A stretch of DNA of 37,581 nucleotides, taken from Thalassotalea sp. ND16A. Its GTDB lineage: Bacteria; Pseudomonadota; Gammaproteobacteria; Enterobacterales; Alteromonadaceae. The notes below the pieces were generated by a model. The model did no database searches. It saw nothing but the letters and a program-made list of their open reading frames with translations, and was not told the origin of the DNA. The stretch spans positions 1 to 37,581 of the forward strand of contig NZ_JQDZ01000057.1 of NCBI RefSeq assembly GCF_000764205.1, read 5' to 3'. A program made the position numbers and the translations under genes. How positions within the stretch are numbered: the first letter of the stretch is position 1; each line of letters starts with the position of its first letter. This document shows, in pieces, positions 8,328-16,532 of this stretch.

Positions 8328-8604
8328 CTAACTGATACCTTTGCGGTGTACTCGACAATGTATGCAAAACATGTGCAACGATAAACTCACTCAACAGCGG
8401 ATGCCGGTTGCAAAAAACACCACGCTGAGCAGTTTACCTGCAAAACTAAGGTTATGAGTCAGCAGCTGCCTGTCAGGTTAATTTACAGTTAAACCAGCAA
8501 GAGCTGCTGGACGTTAAATATTTACACGTAAAAACAACATCTTGCAAATACGGCACAGTCTTTGCTCTTAACCGTTGCATACATGCATTTTTATAAGATA
8601 AGTT

Positions 8605-8859
8605 ATGGAAAACAGCCCTATAACATCACAAGAAGCCGAAAGACGGTATTTATCATTAAGTAACCAAACGCTATGGGCTAAACTCAACCCCGCGCAAAAA
8701 GTAGCTGCCAGCTCTTTATTTCACTATGGGTTCAACTTGCTTTTCATTCGAATATCACTTAGTGATGCAACCGTTGGATTGCTGCTTGATGGCAAACCAG
8801 CAACCATAAATAGGGCCGGGGATATTGATATAACTCCAGTGATAAAAATTCGAAAGTAA
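8605..8859 (+). CDS. 84-aa protein, copy 2 of a tandem pair
   Basis: Same length as copy 1. It begins MENSPITSQEAERRYLSLSN and keeps LNPAQKVAASSLFH and VGLLLDGKPATINR unchanged, while the N-terminus and the FNLLFIRISLSD segment have diverged. This pattern of invariant blocks among changed residues indicates selection on the protein. The upstream region is also conserved with copy 1. The start is the ATG at 8605 with only a weak AAGATAAG ribosome binding site. Function unknown. Confidence 0.7.
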   Translation: MENSPITSQEAERRYLSLSNQTLWAKLNPAQKVAASSLFHYGFNLLFIRISLSDATVGLLLDGKPATINRAGDIDITPVIKIRK

Positions 8860-9112
8860 GGAAGAATGGCATAAGCTCGATCTTGTTGTTGGCTGAAAAT
8901 GTAAGGGTGATGAGCAAATTTCAACAGTGCAGGAGGAAGCAAAAACCTTTCCTCCAATGTAAGTGCAAATGGGCTTTAATGCATTTAGGCTTTGGTTACT
9001 AATCACACTTTTTGGCTTTGTGTTAGATTTCGGTTATCAAAAAAAGTAAATATCTTTAATGCCTACAGGGTAGTTCTTTCTAGAATGGAGACGATTAAAT
9101 TAGGAACACAAT

Positions 9113-10150
9113 ATGTTCAATATATATAGATTGCTCGGGGTGATCTGGTTGTGTCTTTTAGTAATTTCGATTTCTGGTGAACGTTCAGTTGTCAGTGATG
9201 ATCGCAAAAAACAGGCTCAAATAAAAATTAATGATCTAACAACGCCGTGCGAATTTGACCCGGAAAAAGTGCCAGAGATGGTTAAAATCCCCGCTGGTGA
9301 TTTCAAAATGGGGGCCATTAGTTCACCATTTTTCAAAGATAAAAATGCCAGGCCAGTGCACCGTGTTTGGATAGATTCATTCGAGATGAGTCGCTGTGCG
9401 GTAACCGTCGCGGCATTTAGACAGTTTGTCGAGTTGACTGGCTACGTTACCGATGGCGAACGCAAAAAACCTTATGCCAGCCCGGCTAAAAAAGGCTGTA
9501 TGGGCTGGAACGTCAAGAAAAAGCAGTGGTTGTTTTCCCCGGAAGGCTACTGGAAAAATCCCGGCTTTAAGCAGACAGAACAAGAGCCAGTTACCTGTGT
9601 TAGTTGGAATGATGCCATGGCGTACATCACGTGGTTGAACAAACGCTATAATGCGAATTTCCGACTGCCAACTGAATCGGAGTGGGAATATTCAGCCAAA
9701 GCGCTAACTGGTGTCCAAGTTGAGGATGTCAATATTAATCACGAAATATGTGAATTCGCCAATGGCGCTGATCTATCTACTCAGAACGAAGCTTGGTGGG
9801 ACACTAGCATGGTCGCCAGCGATTGTGACGATGACTACGCCTATATGGCACCGGTTATGAGTTTTAAGGCTAACCGATGGGGCCTTTATAACATGCAAGG
9901 AAATGTGTGGGAATGGGTTCAGGACTGCTTTCATGAAAACTATAATGGTGCGCCTGAAAACGGCACTGCCTGGCTAAATGACGACGCTGGTGATTGTGAT
10001 AACCGGGTGTTAAGAGGGGGCGGCTGGATCAGTCGGCCATCGGCATTGCTTTCAGTGAAACGCAATTGGTATCAAATTGATGTGGCTGACTATGCCACTG
10101 GATTTCGATTAGCACAAGGAAGCAACGCGATGCTTCAACAAGGCCAGTAA
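9113..10150 (+). CDS. SUMF1/formylglycine-generating-enzyme-fold protein without the catalytic cysteines
   Basis: A 345-aa protein with an N-terminal hydrophobic signal or anchor (about residues 5-22), then the FGE-sulfatase domain (PF03781). Family landmarks are VKIPAGDFKMGA, CVSWNDAMAYITWLNKRYN, FRLPTESEWEYSA, GLYNMQGNVWEWVQDCF and VLRGGGWISRPSALLSVKRN followed by GFRLAQ. True aerobic formylglycine-generating enzymes carry two copper-binding cysteines in the GGSYxCHxSYC segment. Here the equivalent stretch is GGGWISRPSALLSVKRN with no Cys, so sulfatase activation is unlikely. No sulfatase gene is nearby. The gene ends 22 bp before the OPT transporter and is probably cotranscribed with it. 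An envelope role coupled to transport is inference. Start at ATG 9113 with AGGA upstream. Confidence 0.85.
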   Translation: MFNIYRLLGVIWLCLLVISISGERSVVSDDRKKQAQIKINDLTTPCEFDPEKVPEMVKIPAGDFKMGAISSPFFKDKNARPVHRVWIDSFEMSRCAVTVAAFRQFVELTGYVTDGERKKPYASPAKKGCMGWNVKKKQWLFSPEGYWKNPGFKQTEQEPVTCVSWNDAMAYITWLNKRYNANFRLPTESEWEYSAKALTGVQVEDVNINHEICEFANGADLSTQNEAWWDTSMVASDCDDDYAYMAPVMSFKANRWGLYNMQGNVWEWVQDCFHENYNGAPENGTAWLNDDAGDCDNRVLRGGGWISRPSALLSVKRNWYQIDVADYATGFRLAQGSNAMLQQGQ

Positions 10151-10172
10151 CCATAAATAACCGGGAGTCATT

Positions 10173-12218
10173 ATGAGCAAAGTTTCGCTTGCATCACCGC
10201 TGGTTGGCCCCGAGCAGAATTTAACCGAACTGACCTTTAAAGCCTTAATTCTCGGCGCTTTACTTTCTATGATCTTGGCGGCCGCTAATGCCTATATTGG
10301 CTTATTGGTTGGTCTCACCGTTTCTGCATCCATTCCTGCTGCTGCCGTGTCTATGGGGGTATTGCGGTTATTTCGCCGTTCTACCATTTTAGAAAATAAC
10401 ATGGTGCAAACTGCGGCTTCGGCTGGTGAGTCACTGGTTGCCGGTATAATCTTCACCATTCCGGCCTTAGTCATGATGAATGCCTGGACCGGTTATGAGT
10501 ATGGCCCTATGGTGGCTATTGCCATTTTGGGCGGTGTGTTAGGTGTGGCTTTTACCATTCCGCTCAGACGGGCATTAATTGTCGATGCACAATTAAAGTT
10601 TCCGGAGGGTGTTGCCACGGCCGAAGTACTGAAAACCGGCGGCATCGCAACGGATAAAGATCACCCCGACCATGTGCCCAATGAAGATGCCGCCAAAGGG
10701 GTAAAAACGTTATTAATTGCCGCCGGCATCGGCAGTTTGTTCAAGTTGCTGGAGTCGGCATTCGGGCTTTTTGCCGCCGGGATAGCCACGACCAAAAGCT
10801 TCCTAGCCGGCAAATATTTGTTTATCGGCGATATCACCCTGAGCCCTGCTCTGGTGGGGGTTGGTTATATCGTCGGCTTAAATATTGCGGTGTTGGTGTT
10901 TCTTGGCGGGGTGATTGGCACCTTAGTTGGCGTGCCGCTAAACTGGTGGTTTAACTCTGAGGCGATCATGCTTGCCAGTGATCTGGATCCCAGCACACCC
11001 TGGGCACAATTAAGTCTCGACAATTGGCACGATTTGGCGGTTCAGTCTTGGCAAAACTGTCGTCGCATTGGTGTTGGCGCCATGATGGTGGGGGGGCTCT
11101 GGTCGTTAATAAGCTTAGCCAAACCACTATATTGCGGAATAAAGGCCAGTATTCACGCGTATAAAGCGGCAAAATCCGGTACAACAGACAATGTCTTGCG
11201 TACTGAGTTTGATACTCCGATAAATTATGTGGCGCTACTGATATTAATTTCTATCGTGCCTTTGTATTTTATTTTTTATAGCGCCCTGGCCGATTATGAG
11301 GGCAAAGTGTTTATTGCCAGCATTATGACGTTGCTGATGTTACTTTTTGGTTTTGTCTTCTCGTCGGTTGCCGGCTATATGGCGGGCTTAGTGGGCAGCT
11401 CGAACAACCCTATCTCTGGGGTTACCATCGCCACGGTTATTGTTTCCGCGTTAATCTTACTACAATTAATGGGCAATCAGGGACTGGCCGCAACCTTAGG
11501 TCCTATTGCGGTGATTTACCTGGCCGGCATGATTTGTTCGGCCGCGGCCATTGCCGGTGATAATATGCAAGATTTAAAGTGTGGTCATGTGCTTGGCGCG
11601 ACGCCGTGGCGGCAACAAATTTTTCAGGTGATAGGCGTTTTGGCTGCGGCTATGGTTATCCCATTTGTTTTAGACCTTCTCGATAAAGCCTATGGCATAG
11701 GTCGGGCAAGTTTGTTGAACCCTGAGGCAACGCCATTATCGGCGCCTCAGGCCGGTTTGATGCGCGATTTGGCGACCGGTATTTTTGGTTCTGGCATTGC
11801 CTGGAACTTTATTTTTATCGGTTTCGCGCTGGCCGTAGTGCTCATTGTTGCCGATACCATTCAACAAAAACGGGGTTCAGATTTTCGATTTCCCGTGTTG
11901 GCAGTAGCCGTCGGTGTCTACCTGCCGCTAGGCTTATCGGTGCCTATTTTTATCGGCGGTATCATTGCCCATAGAGTGAACCGTAAAGTACTGCAACCGT
12001 CTGCAAGTATTGCAAAAAAACGGGAAAACAAAGGTCTGTTGATAGCGTCAGGCTTGATCACTGGCGAAGCACTTATGGGGGTATTAATTGCCATTGTTGC
12101 GGTTACCTGGCAAGGTTCAATTCCGCTGATCGATGATTTCAGCTTAGCCGGCTGGTTTGGTTTCATCGCGTTGATGCTCGTTTGTGTATATTTGTACCGC
12201 AAGGTTGCGGCAAAGTAG
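10173..12218 (+). CDS. OPT-family oligopeptide (or metal-peptide) transporter
   Basis: A 681-aa very hydrophobic protein with about 14-16 membrane segments, matching the bacterial branch of the OPT family (TIGR00733/PF03169). Recognisable parts are LGALLSMILAAANAYIGLLV near the N-terminus, TAASAGESLVAGIIFTIPAL, FPEGVATAEVLKTGG, SSNNPISGVTIATVIVSALI, GDNMQDLKCGHVLGATPWRQ and FPVLAVAVGVYLPLGLSVPI. OPT proteins import small peptides or metal chelates into the cell, probably driven by protons. GGGAG lies 7 bases before the ATG, and the gap to the SUMF1-like gene is 22 bp, so they are likely an operon. It converges on the hydrolase gene with only 12 bp between stops and no room for a separate terminator. 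Substrate cannot be told. Confidence 0.93.
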   Translation: MSKVSLASPLVGPEQNLTELTFKALILGALLSMILAAANAYIGLLVGLTVSASIPAAAVSMGVLRLFRRSTILENNMVQTAASAGESLVAGIIFTIPALVMMNAWTGYEYGPMVAIAILGGVLGVAFTIPLRRALIVDAQLKFPEGVATAEVLKTGGIATDKDHPDHVPNEDAAKGVKTLLIAAGIGSLFKLLESAFGLFAAGIATTKSFLAGKYLFIGDITLSPALVGVGYIVGLNIAVLVFLGGVIGTLVGVPLNWWFNSEAIMLASDLDPSTPWAQLSLDNWHDLAVQSWQNCRRIGVGAMMVGGLWSLISLAKPLYCGIKASIHAYKAAKSGTTDNVLRTEFDTPINYVALLILISIVPLYFIFYSALADYEGKVFIASIMTLLMLLFGFVFSSVAGYMAGLVGSSNNPISGVTIATVIVSALILLQLMGNQGLAATLGPIAVIYLAGMICSAAAIAGDNMQDLKCGHVLGATPWRQQIFQVIGVLAAAMVIPFVLDLLDKAYGIGRASLLNPEATPLSAPQAGLMRDLATGIFGSGIAWNFIFIGFALAVVLIVADTIQQKRGSDFRFPVLAVAVGVYLPLGLSVPIFIGGIIAHRVNRKVLQPSASIAKKRENKGLLIASGLITGEALMGVLIAIVAVTWQGSIPLIDDFSLAGWFGFIALMLVCVYLYRKVAAK

Positions 12219-12230
12219 TGATCGAATGGT

Positions 12231-13169
12231 TTAATTGGAAAGCAGTTCGAGGTTGTGTTGTTCTTCGGAACATACACGCTCTGCGGCTTTAAACGCTGGC
12301 CATTGTTCTAATTGGCAAACTAATTTTTGTTGCCACTCTTGTTCTTGCCAAATTTGCCCATGCCGTATGCCATCGGCTAGCCAAAGGCCTTTTTTCGCTT
12401 GTGATAGATTAAATAAATCGACGCTATGTTGTTTGTCGATGACTCTGTCGGCTTCACTGTGCACCAGTAAAGTTGGAATGTTACTGAGTTTGGCGATGAA
12501 TTTTTCTGGGGCATAATCGTCAGGTAAGCCCATGCTCAACGGGTACTGAAACGTCCATAAAAGCCAGGATTTTCCCAATAATTCTCGAAATACCTTTCGA
12601 TGAGAGGTAAATGTGCTATCTATGATCAATCCGTTCACGTCAATATCTTGGTGTAACCCAAGCATGCCCACGGCAATTGCGCCGCCCAGGCTTTGGCCAA
12701 GTACAATAATATTATCTTGGCTGTCTTTATTATTCTTTAACCAGTAATATCCGGCGGTCGCATCATCAATCACAGATTTGAAATCAGGCTCTCCTTGTGA
12801 GCGGCCATAGCCCCGATAATCGATAATAAATACATTCCAGCCATGATCGGTTAACCAATACAAACTGCTAATGTGGTAGCTTAAGTTTTGCGCATTACCA
12901 TGGAGAAAATAAACGGTTCCTTTAGGGACTGGTATTTGACTCGTTTGCTTCGCCGTTAAGTACCAGCCGTGCAATTGGATTCCATCCATGGAGTTAAATA
13001 AGACAATTTCTCGTTCAAAGTTAAAGTGGCCAGGGGAGTCGACCAAATCCTTACTCGGCCAAAAGAATAAACTTTGGCATCCGGATAACAAAATTGTCAA
13101 TACAACTAACAAGGGGATCGTTAGTTGTTGTACTTTTCTCACCGTGCCAATCTCGATAATAAAGGTCAT
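12231..13169 (-). CDS. alpha/beta-hydrolase lipoprotein (ABHD13/Bem46-like)
   Basis: A 312-aa protein with a lipoprotein signal, a hydrophobic run ending in LLSGC with Cys31. The alpha/beta-hydrolase domain follows: LHGNAQN oxyanion strand, DYRGYGRSQGEP, nucleophile elbow GQSLGG with Ser160, an HSEADRVI acid loop near residue 240 and the terminal IRHG histidine near 270. The arrangement matches Bem46/ABHD13-type serine hydrolases attached to the envelope; the natural substrate is unknown. The ATG at 13169 has no clear ribosome binding site. A GTG at 13142 (VRKVQQL...) would also give a full lipoprotein signal, so the start is uncertain by nine codons. Convergent with the OPT gene. Confidence 0.9.
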   Translation of the reverse strand: MTFIIEIGTVRKVQQLTIPLLVVLTILLSGCQSLFFWPSKDLVDSPGHFNFEREIVLFNSMDGIQLHGWYLTAKQTSQIPVPKGTVYFLHGNAQNLSYHISSLYWLTDHGWNVFIIDYRGYGRSQGEPDFKSVIDDATAGYYWLKNNKDSQDNIIVLGQSLGGAIAVGMLGLHQDIDVNGLIIDSTFTSHRKVFRELLGKSWLLWTFQYPLSMGLPDDYAPEKFIAKLSNIPTLLVHSEADRVIDKQHSVDLFNLSQAKKGLWLADGIRHGQIWQEQEWQQKLVCQLEQWPAFKAAERVCSEEQHNLELLSN

Positions 13170-13330
13170 ATATTTTAAAGGGTAGCCTAAAGTTTTTGAC
13201 CTACAAGTTATTTAACCAAAGTACTTTAACGGAATAATAAAAATTTGTAGTAATTTCTATTTTGTGACGATATATTTAACCAGCAATAAAAATTGCACAT
13301 TAATAAAAAAAACATATTCAGGGAATATTT

Positions 13331-13819
13331 ATGAAAAAGACACTTTTATCAGCGTTAATGGTTAGTTCATTAGCCGCCTCCGCTTTAACATCTACTGCCG
13401 CAGTATCAGCTGAACAAAAAGAAAACTTAAATCCATGGACCGACTGTGGAATTGGTGCCATGATTTTTACTGAAAACGGTACTGCAGCCGCAATATCAAA
13501 CGTTATTTGGGATCTGGGAACAACAGCGGTTTCATCGAATGTTTCATCGCAAAACTCTTGTGGCAGTAACAAGGCTAAAACGGCCATGTTTATCAAAGCA
13601 ACCATGCCAAAATTAGAGCAAGAAATTGCTACAGGTGAAGGTGAGTACGTTACGGCGATGCTTGAATTACGTGGTTGTGCAGTGACAAGTCACCAGGGAA
13701 TCGTAAAAGCTGTTCGTCAACAACAGCAAGACCAATCAAGTGATACTGCAGAAGAATTCTATAACAATCTAGAACAAGTCGTAGAGTCAAAATTTTCCGG
13801 TGCTTGCGCTAGCGTATAA
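13331..13819 (+). CDS. DUF3015-family secreted protein
   Basis: A 162-aa protein with a clear signal peptide (MKKTLLSALMVSSLAASALT, cleaved near VSA). The mature part begins with LNPWTDCGIGAMIFTENGTA and has four cysteines (in TDCGIG, QNSCGSN, RGCAVT and SGACASV), typical of DUF3015 (PF11220) and consistent with two disulfides in the periplasm. It is followed by a strong terminator and then by the DUF4105 gene, a pairing I recall from other marine gammaproteobacteria. Function is not established. A role with the downstream protein in the envelope is inference. A GGGA motif precedes the ATG. Confidence 0.88.
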   Translation: MKKTLLSALMVSSLAASALTSTAAVSAEQKENLNPWTDCGIGAMIFTENGTAAAISNVIWDLGTTAVSSNVSSQNSCGSNKAKTAMFIKATMPKLEQEIATGEGEYVTAMLELRGCAVTSHQGIVKAVRQQQQDQSSDTAEEFYNNLEQVVESKFSGACASV

Positions 13820-13838
13820 TTAATTCACCGATTCAAAG

Positions 13839-13871
13839 AAAATGGACCTGATCAGGTCCATTTTTATTTTA
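13839..13871 (+). terminator. Rho-independent terminator after the DUF3015 gene
   Basis: AATGGACCTGATCAGGTCCATT is a perfect palindrome (13841-13862) preceded by A residues and followed by a T-rich tract, so it could work in both directions. Confidence 0.85.
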
Positions 13872-13906
13872 TCATTTTATACTTATACCCTGGGTAGAGT
13901 CGACCA

Positions 13907-15778
13907 ATGAAGGCACGTTTAATCTTAGTATGGACGCTTTTGTCCTGTTCCCTTTCCGCCTTCGCTCAAGATAACATCACTGATCTAGAACTGCTTTCCG
14001 GCCATGAACAGTGGTTAAAACTGCTCCATTATAAACGTCTAACAACGGGGCATGACGACAATGAAAGCTATGTGGTAAGTGATGATTTTTTTCTAAGCGG
14101 CAAAAAGCATGCAGACCCTTTAGAGGAGCTGATAGCCACTTTAGACGCCATTAATATGCCAATGGTGGCGGAGGCCAATAACCACGCACAATGTAAATTT
14201 CCAGCACGCCTTATGTTTTTACAGCAACATCTCAATGTAATGGCTGCGCCATCATTTACTAAAATTGACTGCCCAGACTACAACAACTGGCGCACGGACG
14301 CTGGCATCCATTCCATTAGCGTTATTTTTGCTTCTGGTTATATGAGTAACCCTGCATCGATGTACGGTCACCTTTTTCTGAAGTTAAATCGAAATGGCAA
14401 TAAAAGTGATTTACTTAACTACAGCTTAAATTATGGTGCCATTGTTCCGGATGCTGAAAATCCAATAGTGTATATATTGCGAGGGATCTTTGGTGGTTAT
14501 GATGCCGCTTACTCGGATAAACAATTTTACCGTCATCATCACAATTATGGTGACGTTGAGCTGCGTGATATGTGGGACTACAAACTCAACTTGTCAGCCG
14601 CAGATATGGAACTGCTTGTTGCCCATATTTGGGAGCTATTACCAGCACGTTTTGACTATTATTTTATCGACGAAAACTGCGCCTTTCATATTGCCAAATT
14701 GCTTGAATTAATCTTGCCAGCGCCCATCATCTCAGATGACAGTTTATGGGTATTTCCTAGTTCCGTCGCTAAAGGCATTGCCAATGGTAAATCCCTAAAT
14801 GGCGAGTTATTAGATGCGATTACGTATATCCCCTCCAGAGAATCTCTTCTAGCCTTTCATTACCAACAACTTTCTCAAGTTCAGCAAGACATTGCCCTGA
14901 AGTTAATTCAGTCGGATTACCAGTTTAAGCAAAATCAGGCTTACCTTAACTTGGACAGTGACAGCCAGTCTCAAATTGTTGAGGCTTTATTTCAATATCA
15001 AGATGTGCTCAAACAAAAACACCCTGAGCAATCAGCTTTAGCAACCAATTCCCGCAAACTGGTGCGTGAGCGGTTAGCACAACCGCCGGGTAAAGCATTA
15101 AAGCAAAACGTTACCACCGAAAAAGCACCTCCGCACTTAGGCATGCCACCGTCTAAGTTTTCTTTTGGTGGTTTACATCATAATGACCAGGACTATGTAA
15201 GCACAGGCTTTAGAATGACCTATTTTGATGATTTATCAAACAGTATTGCTCGCAGCAAGTTCGCCAATTTAGAAATGCTTGATGTTGAAATAATTGCCAA
15301 TAGCACGGATATCAAGATACTCAAAGTCGACTTGATCGACATCGATTCACTGTTTAGCGAATCGATTGACTGGAGCAGAGAAGACAACTTCGCCTGGTCG
15401 GTACGCGCAGGGTATGAGCAGCTAAGAAATGATTGTATTGATTGTGGAATTTACTTTGGTGAAGGCGAATTGGGTAAGTCCTATGCATTTACCAATTCCA
15501 TTGTTTACGCCATGCTCGGCGGGAAGGTATATGCTGGGGTTAAAGATGATGTGGTGTTAACTGCAAAACTTGGACTAATCACCGGATTTAGTGTGAAATT
15601 GAAAGCCAAAATTGAAATAAGGCAACTATCCAGAGTCAACCTAAACTCTGCTTATGACTTGCAACTGAATGCGGAATTAAATTACAACATTGCTAAAGAT
15701 TGGGAAATCCGGCTACAAATACAACAAGCTGAAGCGACGACGATAGGGTTAAAGTTTAATTATTTTTGGGATTTTTAG
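13907..15778 (+). CDS. DUF4105 (Lnb N-terminal-domain-like) periplasmic protein
   Basis: A 623-aa protein with a signal peptide (MKARLILVWTLLSCSLSAFA). The central part matches DUF4105 (PF13387): FASGYMSNPASMYGHLFLKL, LNYSLNYGAIVP, YRHHHNYGDVELRDMWDYKL and YYFIDENCAFHIAKLLEL. It has conserved His and Cys positions like those of the N-terminal domain of lacto-N-biosidase-type proteins. The C-terminal 200 residues, after about 415, look like outer-membrane beta-strands: alternating polar/hydrophobic stretches ending in IGLKFNYFWDF with a terminal Phe. An envelope location is therefore likely. It follows DUF3015 and its terminator by 87 bp. A peptidase-like fold is known for the family, but substrate and role are unknown. 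Confidence 0.85.
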   Translation: MKARLILVWTLLSCSLSAFAQDNITDLELLSGHEQWLKLLHYKRLTTGHDDNESYVVSDDFFLSGKKHADPLEELIATLDAINMPMVAEANNHAQCKFPARLMFLQQHLNVMAAPSFTKIDCPDYNNWRTDAGIHSISVIFASGYMSNPASMYGHLFLKLNRNGNKSDLLNYSLNYGAIVPDAENPIVYILRGIFGGYDAAYSDKQFYRHHHNYGDVELRDMWDYKLNLSAADMELLVAHIWELLPARFDYYFIDENCAFHIAKLLELILPAPIISDDSLWVFPSSVAKGIANGKSLNGELLDAITYIPSRESLLAFHYQQLSQVQQDIALKLIQSDYQFKQNQAYLNLDSDSQSQIVEALFQYQDVLKQKHPEQSALATNSRKLVRERLAQPPGKALKQNVTTEKAPPHLGMPPSKFSFGGLHHNDQDYVSTGFRMTYFDDLSNSIARSKFANLEMLDVEIIANSTDIKILKVDLIDIDSLFSESIDWSREDNFAWSVRAGYEQLRNDCIDCGIYFGEGELGKSYAFTNSIVYAMLGGKVYAGVKDDVVLTAKLGLITGFSVKLKAKIEIRQLSRVNLNSAYDLQLNAELNYNIAKDWEIRLQIQQAEATTIGLKFNYFWDF

Positions 15779-15852
15779 TTTTGTTTTAATTATGAAAATA
15801 TGTACCACCGTTTAACTAACTGCTTATTAATAATCAGTTTTTATGGTGAAAT

Positions 15853-16170
15853 TGTATAGGTACAGACATCTCTAAGTACGTTGCCAGCCAAAGCTGGTTA
15901 ACCAGGGCCTTGCAATACCCAATTGCCAAGTCGATGGCCGATGATTTTGATTTAATTGATGTCATAGCCATTATCAGCGCAACTACGATACTGATCATTG
16001 ATGGCAAGCAAGACACCATATACTTTACTCCCTCACAGCAATTACTGGCGAAAGCCAAACAAGCGAAAGTTTTGCTCAGTTATGATGGTGGTCATATTGC
16101 GACATTTTCCGATGTCGACAATCAACAACTCATGTTGCAATTTATGCAAAAGTACCAAAATCACAACTAA
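15853..16170 (+). pseudogene. 3' fragment of an alpha/beta hydrolase
   Basis: The frame reads DISKYVASQSWLTRALQYPI, then AKSMADDFDLIDVIAIISA, then the hydrolase C-terminal pattern ILIIDGKQDTIYFTPSQQLL and VLLSYDGGHIATFSDVDNQQ, to a stop at 16168-16170. The acid loop (GKQD) and the catalytic His (GGH) are recognisable, but the oxyanion and nucleophile-elbow parts are missing upstream, where only about 80 bp separate it from the DUF4105 gene. This is the last third of a hydrolase left after deletion. It has no ribosome binding site. Confidence 0.7.
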
Positions 16171-16216
16171 TGCACTATTTTTAATGCAATATTTTCGTTA
16201 ATTGCAAACCTTTATA

Positions 16217-16245
16217 TTGCGATTTATCCCGAGTAGCTATATACT
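16217..16245 (+). promoter_or_regulatory. sigma70 promoter for the rimP leader/operon
   Basis: TTGCGA (16217-16222) and TATACT (16240-16245) are separated by exactly 17 bases. The predicted start of transcription is near 16252, at the left edge of a structured segment and about 280 bases before rimP. Confidence 0.65.
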
Positions 16246-16251
16246 TTGCTC

Positions 16252-16413
16252 AGCTTTGACGTGGAATGGTGATTTACCTACAACTCTAAGGTAAATGCCC
16301 CTAAGTTTCACGTGCCTGTATCAGATTTTGTTATGTTTTTAGGTAAACTTAAACTATCTTTTACTTGAACACAAAGGGTTGTGAAAATAAGCCCCGCGTG
16401 AATGGGGCTTTTT
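16252..16413 (+). ncRNA. structured leader or small RNA ahead of rimP
   Basis: Between the promoter and a strong terminator lies about 160 nt without a reading frame. Hairpin 1 is ATTTACCT (16272-16279) with AGGTAAAT (16289-16296). Hairpin 2 is TAAGTTT (16302-16308) with AAACTTA (16345-16351). The terminator is AGCCCC-gcgtgaat-GGGGCT (about 16390-16408) with a T-run to 16413. A second AGGTAAA at 16341-16347 can pair with the same TTTACCT instead, so hairpins 1 and 2 could be replaced by a long-range helix. A rimP leader with an attenuator-type terminator has been proposed in gammaproteobacteria (Rfam rimP-leader); whether this is the same RNA was not checked. Confidence 0.5.
16390..16413 (+). 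terminator. Rho-independent terminator in the rimP leader
   Basis: AGCCCC/GGGGCT stem with an 8-base loop, followed by TTTTT. It ends the putative leader RNA about 120 bases before rimP and would reduce read-through unless antiterminated. Confidence 0.8.
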
Positions 16414-16470
16414 CGTATCTGGAGCTTTATTTTATCTGCGCTCGTTACGATATGCTTGTAGATCTTAATG

Positions 16471-16516
16471 CCAGTTGCGTACTGGTGTTTTTACTGGGCT
16501 TTATGCCCATTTTTTG
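16471..16516 (+). terminator. two tandem terminator-like hairpins just before rimP
   Basis: CCAGT-tgcgt-ACTGG (16471-16485) is followed by TGTTTTT. TGGGC-tttat-GCCCA (16495-16509) is followed by TTTTTT, ending six bases before the rimP Shine-Dalgarno GGAG (16522-16525). Both stems are only 5 bp and may be weak, but the stem plus T-run design is repeated. Confidence 0.5.
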
Positions 16517-16532
16517 TTTTTGGAGAAAATGA

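Larger units (their letters stand above)
7920..8859 (+). repeat. tandem duplication, unit about 532 bp (upstream region plus gene)
   Basis: The genes at 8073 and 8605 and their upstream sequences align at a constant offset of 532 bp. Conserved noncoding blocks are TCAGGTTAATTTACAG (7941 and 8473), an ACAA/GCAA-ATACGG block, and the segment around CTTTGC...CCGTTG just before each start. Similarity begins near 7920 and runs through the stop codon of each gene. Divergence in both coding and noncoding parts shows that the duplication is old. Confidence 0.75.

Noticed and set aside
9113-10150. Active formylglycine-generating enzyme for sulfatases
   Set aside because: The two required cysteines are absent from the GGGW segment and no sulfatase gene is in the window.
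16171-16532. A tRNA (metY-type) before rimP, as in some gammaproteobacteria
   Set aside because: No cloverleaf, CCA end or T-loop (GGTTCRA) sequence is present; the structures found are simple hairpins and terminators.
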